Below, one piece after another: positions 56,717 through 64,000 of a DNA stretch of 64,000 bases. The DNA is from Pomphorhynchus laevis (lineage: Eukaryota > Acanthocephala > Palaeacanthocephala > Echinorhynchida > Pomphorhynchidae). Position numbers and translations under genes: made by a program. The notes under the pieces were generated by a model. The model saw only the letters and a list, made by a program, of their open reading frames with translations, was not told the origin of the DNA and did no database searches. Every line of letters starts with the position of its first letter. The stretch's first letter is position 1. The DNA is taken from the NCBI GenBank assembly GCA_012934845.2, contig WNNJ02003583.1, positions 62,001 through 126,000 on the forward strand, in the 5' to 3' direction.

Positions 56717-57098
56717 TGCCGTAACTAACCCTCAACAAAATGCTTATATTTCCATGGCTTCTGAGATCCCTGGCTATGCCGCAAGCAAGTATGCCACCTG
56801 TGTCAAGGAAAGGAAATATAAACGCAAATTAGAGGAGAATGGATACAGTTTTACGGCAGCAGTTGTTGAAACTTACGGAGGATGGAACCCCCAAGGGGAA
56901 AAGCTAATTCGTTTCATTGCTCGTTCTATGTCATGTAGAAACGGTACCCCGTATTGTAGCACAGCGGGTCAGTTATTTCAGCGCTTGTCCGTCGCACTGA
57001 TGAGAGGAAATGCTAAAGCGATCCTCAAAAGTCTTGACGAGATGGGCCAACCCTTACTAGAGAAAAGTCTTGGATTTTGTGACGACCCATCTCCGTGA
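56717..57098 (+). CDS. LINE C-terminal domain (RLE-type, related to LINE G)
   Basis: The open frame enters from the insertion border as FAVTNPQQNAYISMASEI, the end of a restriction-like nuclease core, and continues KERKYKRKLEENGYSFTAAV, VETYGGWNPQGEKLIRF and FQRLSVALMRGNAKAILKSL to TGA at 57,096. The block Y-x-F...ET-x-G...QRLS...RGNA is shared with LINE G (36,900-37,230). The rest of the LINE (RT) is absent, as expected from 5' truncation. After the TGA the same frame stays open into the ubiquilin-like part. Confidence 0.72.
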
Positions 57099-58730
57099 CT
57101 CTTTTCTTTGAGCAACCTTGCACAGCCCGAGGCCCAGTCAGTTGAGATAGTTCATGACTCCAATATTCGGTCAGCTTCCGTCGTCAAAGGCGACCATTCT
57201 GAGGTTGACATGCCTGTCCTGCAACTCATGTCTCCACGACGACCTTCGGCATATCACTCAACATCTAAACAATCAAATAATGCTTCTTTGTCACTTCAGC
57301 AATCACCAACAATTAAGGAGGGGTTGATATCGCTTCAACCGAATATTGATCAACATACCTATGGAACTGCAACATTATCCAGATTAACACTTGCACCATT
57401 TTTGAACCTTCCATTTGGAAATTCAAATTGTACTGAAATACAACAAAATATTTTTGGCACTATTCAGACAAATCCACATGCAGTTCAAAACCTTCTAAGT
57501 AATAATTTGGCTCAAAGACTTATGAGTAATCCTGCATTGCTTAGTTCAATTAAGCTTAACAATCCACAAATGCAAAGAGTGAGGGAGCAGAACCACGAGG
57601 TTTCACAATTCATTAACAATCCGGATTTAATGTGTCAAACAATGGAAATGATTCGTATTCCTACAACTATACAGGAAATTACGAGAAACCATGACAGAGC
57701 CCTGATTAACCTTGAGAGATTACCGAGCGGATATAAAGTTCGACAGAGAATTTATCGCGATTTTCAAGAACCAATGCTTAATGTGGCACATGAGCAGTTT
57801 GGCGATAACCCTCTGAATACTTATTCTAGTTCATCTGGTACAGCTAACACTAGTCAAGTAGGAACTGAAAATACAAACCTCCTGCCAAACCCGGTGGCAT
57901 CTCAGAATACTACATTTCAAATCGATTCGTCTAGTTCATATGTATCTAATTCAAACCGTTTAGAGTCGCCTTTGCAATCTACGTCAAGCGAAAACATTAA
58001 TCGGTATTCTACGATGAACCCTCAACAATTATTAGTAGTCGATGCTGAAAATCCTCTCATGTTATTCGACATGTTGCGGGCATCCAGTTTTAACCCAAAT
58101 ATGAATAATTCTCTTTGCGATCCTGGTATTCTACTTAATCTGCTTAAGATTCTTCTTAATCTGCTGCGTACATATGAATTTATACAGGACGAAGGACAAA
58201 GAGAACAAGTACATCGTGTAATTCATGAGTTTATGAGTCAGTGGCCAATACCTGAAATTTGTGCTCTATGCACAAATACTCGAGCATTGAGGACGATTGT
58301 ACAAATTCTAAAGAATCTAATTCGTCTTAGGGACACATCCCCACAAGTATATTCACAGTTGATATCTTCAAATATAAGCGGTCTAGTCGATAATCAAATG
58401 AATAGTCAACCTACTTCATCTGATGTGGATTCTTTTCGATCACCAAGCAATAGACAAACAGCTTATGCAACAACAGTATTTCAAAATTTACAATACTCAA
58501 ATCAAGATTATACTGCTTCGTTGTTTCAACCATTAGATCGTCTTCATCTCCAGCAACATCAGCCGACAAATCAACAACCAAACCAAACTCAAGAACATCT
58601 TTATGCATCCGAACTTGTACAAATGCAGACATTGGGATTCCATAGCCGTGATACTAATCTGGAAGAGCTTGCTGCATCTATGGGGGACGCAAAAATGGCT
58701 GTGGAACGTAATGAAGATGAACATCGCTAG
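57099..58730 (+). CDS. UBQLN: Ubiquilin-like protein, STI1 and UBA domains, lacking the UBL domain
   Basis: The frame is open from the LINE stop to TAG at 58,728; numbering here is from 57,108. The first ATG is only at 57,210 (codon 35). Ubiquilin core: PFGNSNCTEIQQNIF (about 102-116), the STI1 repeat with ISHML-like VSQFINNPDLMCQTMEM (about 145-162), then NHDRALINLERLPSGY and FQEPMLNVAHEQFGDNP. The second STI1-like part has QREQVHRVIHEFMSQW and TNTRALRTIVQILKNL. The UBA domain occupies the last 44 residues (LVQMQTLGFHSRDTN, LEELAASMGDAKMAVERN). Ubiquilins carry ubiquitinated clients to the proteasome, using UBL for the proteasome and UBA for ubiquitin. Here the UBL is missing and replaced by a serine-rich leader. 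The UBA loop is LGF rather than MGF. Could be a retrocopy or element cargo. Confidence 0.85.
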   Translation, partial: LFSLSNLAQPEAQSVEIVHDSNIRSASVVKGDHSEVDMPVLQLMSPRRPSAYHSTSKQSNNASLSLQQSPTIKEGLISLQPNIDQHTYGTATLSRLTLAPFLNLPFGNSNCTEIQQNIFGTIQTNPHAVQNLLSNNLAQRLMSNPALLSSIKLNNPQMQRVREQNHEVSQFINNPDLMCQTMEMIRIPTTIQEITRNHDRALINLERLPSGYKVRQRIYRDFQEPMLNVAHEQFGDNPLNTYSSSSGTANTSQVGTENTNLLPNPVASQNTTFQIDSSSSYVSNSNRLESPLQSTSSENINRYSTMNPQQLLVVDAENPLMLFDMLRASSFNPNMNNSLCDPGILLNLLKILLNLLRTYEFIQDEGQREQVHRVIHEFMSQWPIPEICALCTNTRALRTIVQILKNLIRLRDTSPQVYSQLISSNISGLVDNQMNSQPTSSDVDSFRSPSNRQTAYATTVFQNLQYSNQDYTASLFQPLDRLHLQQHQPTNQQPNQTQEHLYASELVQMQTLGFHSRDTNLEELAASMGDAKMAVERNEDEHR

Positions 58731-58909
58731 AAAATTTAAATTATCTGTTTAATTTTTTAAATTCTATATATTATTGTGTTGATTTATATATTATTGTGTT
58801 GATTTATATATTTTACTATTTTCTGCTTGATGTTATTTTTATAGTAACCTAGTTTAAAATATGTATCTATTAAATTATAAGTTACACATATTAAGTCACA
58901 GATAATTAG

Positions 58910-61819
58910 TTAATTGTTGAAATGGAATTGGATTTGGCATTTGAAGCACGGCATATATGTTGATTGGCGGATATGAATAGGCAGTTGATTCCACGAGAGA
59001 GGAGCAGCCACAACGAAGGAGCGGAAGCCAAAGGAGGTAGAGTAGTTTGGGACATGTAAAAGAAGGGAATTACAGGAACGCAGAGCACAATACAAAGTAG
59101 GAGAATTGTCGAGAAAAGGAAGGTTGAGAAATGAAGGGGTATGAGAAGTTATAAGGCGAAAATCAATGATAAGAAGACGAATTTGAACACGACAATAAAT
59201 GGTAGGCCAATCAAGAGAAACAAGATAGTGGGATGTATGATCAAAACGACGAAGACGGAGGAGAACTCGGACGGCAGCGTTGATGATGCGTTGTAAAGGA
59301 AGACGAGTGGATTTAGGTGAGTTGGAAAATAGACTAAGACAGTAATCAAGTCTTGAGAAAAGAAGAGAAGATATGAGAGTCATACAAGAAGGGAAATCGA
59401 TCAATCTACGAACTTGACGGAGATTGCGGAGTATCAAGGTAGATGAGTGTACTTTATCACTAACGAAAGGTTTAAGTGAAAGTCGGTTGTCGAAATGAAA
59501 GCCCCGGAAAACGAGATTATCAACGATAGGAAGAATTGTAGAATTTAATGATACGGAAGGAGGTTCTACGCCGAAGCGTCGAGGTAGGATCCACATAATT
59601 TTAGATTTATAAGGATTCAGAGAAAGGCTAAGGGAAGAAAGATGATTGGAAATTGAGACAAGACAGTTGGAAACAGAAACACTAAGATCATGAATACGAT
59701 AAGCAGGTGCGTGAGCATAGATGAGAATGTCATCAGCATATTGCATAACATAGAAGTTAAATGTATGAGAAATCGAAGACAAATCACCGAGAGGAAGAGA
59801 GAAAAGCATAGGGCTTAATACGGAGCCTTGTGGTACACCGGACGGAATAGACGAAGGTTGGGAGGGAGAAGAGTTAGAATTGACGCGAAATGTACGGTTT
59901 GATAGATATGAAGAAAACCATGATACAGTCGGTAAAGAGAAACCATAATCATGACGAAGGCGATGGAGAAGAATCGAGTGATTGACGATGTCAAAAGCAG
60001 ACGATAGATCAAGACAAACTATGATAGATCAAGAGAAACTACATAATTTATGATCGCGCGAGATGAGTAAGTCATTATAAACTTTAAGACAGTCAATTTC
60101 AGTAGAGTGATTAGAGCGAAAAGCGGCTTGGAAGGGAGGAAATAATTTGGAGGAAAATAGATATGTATTAAGTTGCTTAAGAACAAGACGCTCAAGGAGT
60201 TTAGAGAGGGTTGGGAGAAATGAAATTGGACGATACGAAGATGGTAGTGAGGAGTCGTGTTATTGCTTTTTGATGAGAGGACGAACAGTGGCGCATTTCC
60301 AGATGGAAGGAAATGTACGGCTACGGATGGACGAATTGAACAATGTGGTTAGGAAGGGTAAGATAGAGGAGCAGATATTTTTAAGCAAGTGAGTGGTAAT
60401 TGGGTCAGGAGAGGTTTTATTGGGTAATGACAGCAGAACCGAAGAGACTTCATCAGACGAAACGGGAAGAAGGTGGAATAGTTTTGGGTGAGAAGTATTT
60501 AAAGAGAAGAGTGGGTACAAGGGGGCTATGGATATTAGGGAAAGTAAATTAGATAGCTTAGTTTGTAGATAAGAAGAAAATTTATCAGGATTTATATTAC
60601 AAGAAGTAGATGATCGTGAAAGAATTGAGTTTAAGATTTTCCAATGAGATTTAGAGTTGGAAGATAACTTGAGTTGATTTCGCCAAAAGATAGTACGTTT
60701 AGTACTTATAAGAATAAGATGTGAACGGCGTTGAGAAAAGTAGGAATCACGAAGATTTGGAGGGAGTGAGTTGGGAGAACGTTTAAGAAAGCGTTTATAC
60801 ATACGAAAAGAGTGACGGAGTCGACGCTTAGAAAGACTACAGTCAGAATCGAACCAGGGAGCATGGCGCAAGCGCTGAGATCGTCGGAGTCGACTAGGCA
60901 GAAGGTTATTGAGGATCGACGTAAGTTCAGAATCAAACAGGATGCAGAGATCATCGGGAGAGAAATAGTTAAGAGGAAATGAAAAGAGTGAAGAATTGAG
61001 TAAGGCTGTGCAGAGAATAGGGATATCGAGAAGTTTCCAGAGTCGACTTGATGTAGATAATGGTAAAGGCGGAGAAGGAGGATTGGGACGAGTAAGAACA
61101 AGAGTGACAAGGAAATGATCGGACAAACCAGGATCAGTAATTGACAAGGAGGTATAGTCATTGAAGCAGTTAGGAACAGCAATAATGTCGAGAGCACCGC
61201 CGAGAATATGAGTTGGGCTTGTTGAAAGTAATTTATAGTTAGAATAAGAAAAAATATTAGTTAAAGTGATAGAGTCAGAATCAGACGGGCGATCAAGACG
61301 AATGTTAAAGTCACCGAGAACAAAAGAAGGAGTATAAGACAATGAACAGTGAGACATAAGATCTGCAAGGTCGTTAAAGAAGATACGTGAGGGGGCAACT
61401 GAACCTGGACGGTATACAATCACAAGTTCCAGAGGGAAAGGCGTTGATAATCTGCATATGAGTAATTCGAACGAAGTGTAACGGATGTTAACGTTGATTT
61501 TACGTAAAGACATTGGGTGACGAGCAATGGCAACAATACCGCCATGGTTAGAAGCAGTAGATGTATGAGATGCAATTTGACGAGCTGATTCAACTAGAGA
61601 ACAACCAGAGCGACATATACGACGAATAGCAAGATCGTCGGAGTCAGAGTGCCAGGATTCGGTAATGCAGAGAATATCGATAGATAATTGATCGAAGATA
61701 TCGAGAAGCATATCAGCTTTATGAAGAATGGAGCGAGTGTTGAATAGACTAAGACGAAAATTATGCTTATGAGCGAGATCGACTAGCGAAGAAGACAAGG
61801 GGGAGAGATGGGACGCCAT
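58910..61819 (-). pseudogene. L2-b ORF2: endonuclease / reverse transcriptase
   Basis: Start at 61,819. Endonuclease: SLFNTRSILHKADMLLDIF, CITESWHSDSDD, GGIVAIARHP, VLGDFNIRLDRPSD and LSDHFLVTLVL. At about 60,258 a TAA follows RPLIKKQ. RT: SYRPISFLPTLSKLLERL, FRSNHSTEIDCLKVYNDLL, SAFDIVNHSILLHRLRHDY, GVPQGSVLSPMLFSLPLGD and catalytic YADDILIYAH. A 20-bp direct duplication (TGATAGATCAAGA repeats near 60,005-60,040) shifts the frame. So only two or three breaks separate it from an open frame. It ends FKCQIQFHFNN. Confidence 0.86.
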
Positions 61820-63010
61820 CGAATTTTTGGCCTTGTGTGTACAACGTGAAAATTTCCGTTGATTTGACGTATAGATAAGGATGACTCGCCGTTTGTTTCA
61901 CGTCGATGTTTTTCAATGCGAGCTAAATTGAGCTGGGGAGTGGAGGACTGAGATGATTGGATTTAGTGGATTTGTTTAAACGGATCAAAGATACAGGAGC
62001 GATATTATTGAAGAGGGATGGATTATTATCAGGAAGAATGGTTGCTAGGATAGACCTGAAAGCAGATACATCATCATCGAGGCGACATTGAGGAGAAGCA
62101 GATTCGGAAACCTTTAAATTAGATATAATAATGCATCGATCGCGCTAAGGAAAACGATTACGTAGTGATGGACGGACAGACCTGGTAGTAGAGGCAAAAG
62201 AGCAGATAAACGTGGGAATGACAGGGGTGCTAAGTGAAGATTTAAGATAGTTTGGAGCATGTGTGACAGGAGTGGAGTGTTGAATCGGTTGATCGGAGAT
62301 GTTACTGGAGGTGATTTTATCGGAAGGATGTAAATTATTGATAGGTGATACGGTTGGAGCATATGTGGCAGAAGTGGATTGTTGAATAGGTTGAACGGAG
62401 ATGTTACTGGAGATAATTTTGACGGAAGGATGTAAATTATTGAGAAGTGATACGGTGGAGGTAGAGTAAGGAGTATGTGAAGAGAAGAAAGAGGTATGAG
62501 ATGTATTTAGATGTGGGGATGAATAGGAAAAATGAGGTACGAGATGAAGGCCTTTACTGTTTGCATTGTTAGGAAGATGAAGATTAAGGGAAGTTTTATC
62601 CGTAGTTAAAGGAGGAGTGTGTGTGAGAGTAGTTTCAAAAACGGGTTTCATATATGACGAATGAGTAAGTAAGCAAACGGATGACGACGATAGCTTGGAA
62701 GATATGTTGTCGTTTGTTGATGTTTCATGTATAAGAGCGGTCTGAGTCGACTGAGAGATATCATCAAGTTCATTTATTGAGCACAACTCTGTTTCGTTAG
62801 CGTTCAGAACGTCTTCACCGTCTAAGTGTTCATTCTTCATTAGCTTACCTACGAGGGCAGCACAACAGAAGCCGCAGAGGAAATTCCGATTTGAAACGTT
62901 GTCCTCGTCAGTAAAAGGAATGGCAACGTGAGTACAAACATTGCAGTTCTTGTTGTCGCATTCAATTTGCTTTTCGATGTAAGCTTCCTTGACGGACTTG
63001 AGTTGCTGGC
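61820..63010 (-). pseudogene. L2-b ORF1: PHD-like finger protein
   Basis: Finger at about 62,970-62,850: ECDNKNCNVCTHVAIPF, then LCGFCCAALVGKL. The long frame 62,840-62,145 is Ser/Thr-rich and low in complexity. The C-terminal module (IIISNLKVSESASPQCRLDD, then VSLIRLNKS) continues in another frame up to 61,880, and the last basic part (FHVVHTRPKIRW) overlaps the ORF2 start. The same finger plus module occurs in CR1 ORF1, showing common descent of CR1 and this L2-like family. No clear start codon lies in frame before the finger. Frameshifts near 62,145 and 61,920. Confidence 0.72.
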
Positions 63011-63119
63011 TTACATTTTTAGTAATCTTTCTCTTTGAAATAATACAATGTTAATTAGGTATATAATCAAGAATGTTTAAACTCCGTTAGTCTGCAAGTC
63101 GTTAGTTGTAAGTAGCGAG

Positions 63120-63285
63120 CGGATGTCGTCGATGGTTGTCAATAATTGTCAAGCGGATGGTCGTCGATGGTTGTCGTCGAAGGTTGTCGTCGAAGGTTGT
63201 CGTCGAAGGTTGTCGTCGAAGGTTGTCGTCGAAGGTTGTCGTCGAAGGTTGTCGTCGAAGGTTGTCGTCGAAGGTTGTCGTCGTT
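63120..63285 (-). repeat. L2-b 5' UTR minisatellite (13 bp)
   Basis: GTTGTCGTCGAAG is repeated about nine times on the plus strand, preceded by TCGTCGATGGTTGTCAATAA, which is shared with the CR1-1 5' UTR at 4,370-4,400. Confidence 0.9.
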
Positions 63286-63430
63286 TTTATTGTAATTTGC
63301 GGAATAATCTGGAATGTATGTATAATATATCCCAAATTTTCATAGAGTGGCTGCGTCAAGAGTATCTGGTTCGAGAGCCAACTGTTCTGGTATGAGGAAC
63401 TTCTCCGTAGTCACCAATTGTCAAATAAAT

Positions 63431-63504
63431 TGACGTAGACCAAAAGATGGCTTTATTTGGCAATCTACAACAAACAAAACGTTTATAGTTATAATGTCAT
63501 ATCA
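63431..63504 (-). repeat. Gypsy-3 5' LTR (74 bp)
   Basis: Starts TGACGTAGACC and ends GTCATATCA, followed by the duplicated target AGGCC at 63,505-63,509. Confidence 0.85.
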
Positions 63505-63640
63505 AGGCCGAGGGAGATGAGAACATTATATAGAGCCTTGTCACGAGAAATGAGTAGGTCGTTGTAAACTTTCATGCAGGCGATTTATGTGGAGTGATTA
63601 GATCGGAAATCGGATTGGAAAGGATTGTACATATTAGATT
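63505..63640 (-). mobile_element. L2-like LINE, copy L2-c, right part
   Basis: Continues L2-c beyond Gypsy-3. It matches the part of L2-b at about 60,040-60,130 (TGAGTAGGTCGTTGTAAACT versus TGAGTAAGTCATTATAAACT). It stops at about 63,625, where the 5' truncation begins. Confidence 0.75.
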
Positions 63641-63700
63641 AAAATCTAATCATTATTTAAAATGTACAGTGTTAACACTGTAAATGTACAAAATTTACAG
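63633..63700. repeat. Palindrome cluster
   Basis: ATTAGATT-AA-AATCTAAT at 63,633-63,650, the perfect 18-bp palindrome TACAGTGTTAACACTGTA at 63,665-63,682, and a partial repeat TTACAGTGTTAA at 63,696-63,707. It may mark the end of a DNA transposon, but no partner end is seen in the window. Confidence 0.75.
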
Positions 63701-63701
63701 T

Positions 63702-64000
63702 GTTAATAACAACGTCGGTGCTTCAAACAATTTCCAAAATCAAACGAGTTTTCCATGGAATATGGACGATCTTGCAAGTAATTAGTTGATTACTACTACC
63801 ATTCTCGACAACAAGGTTAGTGTTTTAACTTCTGATGATGTACTGGGAGCGGGGGTACTCTCCCCAATCCACAATCCTAAAAATCCGATTATAATTACAC
63901 TTACACAGCCTCAAGAAAGACACAAGTTGTTCAATATTTTTCTTCGTACTTTCGTAATCAATTACACTAATCGAGTTGTGTTTAAATCTGTAAAATTATA
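63702..64000 (+). pseudogene. Partial coding region running off the window, function unknown
   Basis: One frame stays open from about 63,702 to the window end except for a TAG at 63,783. It reads FQNQTSFPWNMDDLASN, then VLTSDDVLGAGVLSPIHNP, KNPIIITLTQPQERHKLF and NRVVFKSVKL. The composition resembles a LINE ORF1 nucleic-acid-binding segment, but I cannot assign it. Confidence 0.35.

Larger units (their letters stand above)
56717..58766 (+). mobile_element. LINE-plus-ubiquilin cassette with 19-bp target duplication
   Basis: The insertion is bounded by TATATTATTGTGTTGATTT at 56,698-56,716 and 58,767-58,785; a third copy follows at 58,787-58,805. The uninterrupted site is visible in Naiad-like copy 2. 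The cassette consists of a 5'-truncated LINE nuclease end, then a ubiquilin-like coding sequence with no intron, then a short AT-rich tail. LINE part and ubiquilin part share one reading frame. The simplest reading is a single retrotransposed RNA. Confidence 0.8.
56276..58885 (-). mobile_element. Naiad-like PLE 3' fragment, interrupted by the LINE-ubiquilin cassette
   Basis: Minus strand: 58,787-58,880 and 56,600-56,716 match the last RT codons and following sequence of copy 2 (31,200-31,340). 56,276-56,600 is the 3' UTR with the folded segment at 56,501-56,605 and the 3' end phrase CAGCTAACTGAGTCCACGTA. The insertion at 56,717-58,766 splits the RT-end sequence at ATATTATTGTGTTGATTT. Confidence 0.85.
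56188..63340 (-). mobile_element. L2-like LINE, copy L2-b, near full length, nested in Gypsy-3 gag
   Basis: 5' UTR with 13-bp repeats (63,120-63,285), ORF1 with a PHD-like finger, ORF2, then a 3' UTR with hairpin and AATAAATTG tail at 56,188-56,275. The two ends are flanked by CATAG (56,183-56,187 and 63,341-63,345). Its 3' UTR is itself interrupted at 56,276-58,905 by a Naiad-like fragment. Confidence 0.82.
52511..63504 (-). mobile_element. Gypsy-3, Ty3/Gypsy fossil with 74-bp LTRs and a 7-kb nested insertion
   Basis: Direct repeats at 52,511-52,584 and 63,431-63,504 (TGACGTA...TCA) differ at about four sites, so the copy is older than Gypsy-1. They are flanked by the 5-bp duplication AGGCC. 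The coding regions run leftwards: gag beginning (63,346-63,430), then the nested L2-b, then gag, protease, RT, RNase H and integrase (52,569-56,180). The element is broken, with about half a dozen breaks plus the insertion. Confidence 0.88.

Noticed and set aside
63102-63395. Repetitive frames over the 13-bp array in L2-b
   Set aside because: Same reason: tandem repeat with no stop, in the 5' UTR of a LINE.
63431-63504. Independent solo LTR
   Set aside because: The AGGCC on its right matches the AGGCC left of the 52.51-kb LTR, and L2-c continues across, so it is the partner LTR of Gypsy-3.
1-64000. Use of a variant genetic code, suggested by in-frame TGA and TAA in several LINEs
   Set aside because: CR1-1 ORF2, CR1-3 ORF1 and the RPC7-like and ubiquilin-like frames read well with the standard code; the stops fit ordinary decay.

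Overview
The window comes from an AT-rich invertebrate animal genome; I cannot name the species from sequence alone. It is almost wholly retrotransposon sequence, much of it inserted into other retrotransposons. There is no bacterial or viral gene order, no rRNA and no recognisable tRNA. Only two stretches look like ordinary cellular protein genes: a compact coding segment resembling RNA polymerase III subunit RPC7 (31.9-32.5 kb), and a ubiquilin-like segment (57.1-58.7 kb) that travels inside a retroelement.

The element classes are: (1) CR1-type LINEs with a PHD-like zinc finger in ORF1 and endonuclease plus RT in ORF2 (copies CR1-1 to CR1-4); (2) an L2-like relative with a hairpin 3' end (L2-a to L2-d); (3) LINEs with an N-terminal cysteine cluster, an RT, a C-terminal CCHC-like knuckle and a restriction-like nuclease (RLE-LINEs A, B, C, D, F; Utopia/R2-group-like, subfamily from memory), with a more distant RLE-LINE, G; (4) Penelope-like elements of two kinds, a permuted kind with the GIY-YIG nuclease before the RT (Naiad-like) and the classical kind with it after the RT; (5) three Ty3/Gypsy fossils with very short LTRs.

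Layout: 0.1-4.5 kb CR1-1 (minus). 4.5-13.2 kb RLE-LINE D (plus), split by Gypsy-1 (6.2-10.1 kb), with an array of five 370-bp repeats between its stop codon and its 3' terminal motif. 13.4-16.5 kb RLE-LINE A (plus), mirrored by copy B at 22.0-25.2 kb (minus). Between them lie deletion derivative F, a classical Penelope 3' end, a Naiad scrap and CR1-4. 25.5-31.7 kb Naiad-like copies and fragments. 31.9-32.5 kb RPC7-like segment. 32.9-35.7 kb RLE-LINE C (minus). 35.9-37.3 kb RLE-LINE G. 37.4-38.8 kb L2-d. 39.7-46.5 kb CR1-2, interrupted by Gypsy-2 and L2-a. 47.1-50.0 kb a three-part CR1/L2/CR1 chimera. 50.0-51.3 kb a classical Penelope fragment. 51.3-63.6 kb a five-level nest: L2-c contains Gypsy-3, which contains L2-b, which contains a Naiad-like fragment, which contains a LINE-plus-ubiquilin cassette.

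The most unusual feature is that cassette (56,717-58,766). A LINE nuclease-end reading frame is followed, in the same frame and after a single TGA, by an intronless ubiquilin STI1/UBA coding sequence, and the whole is flanked by a 19-bp target duplication. A second, 132-bp copy of its ubiquilin end lies in another Naiad-like 3' region at 26.3 kb. Hammerhead-like motifs appear in the 370-bp array and in the 3' regions of both Penelope types.
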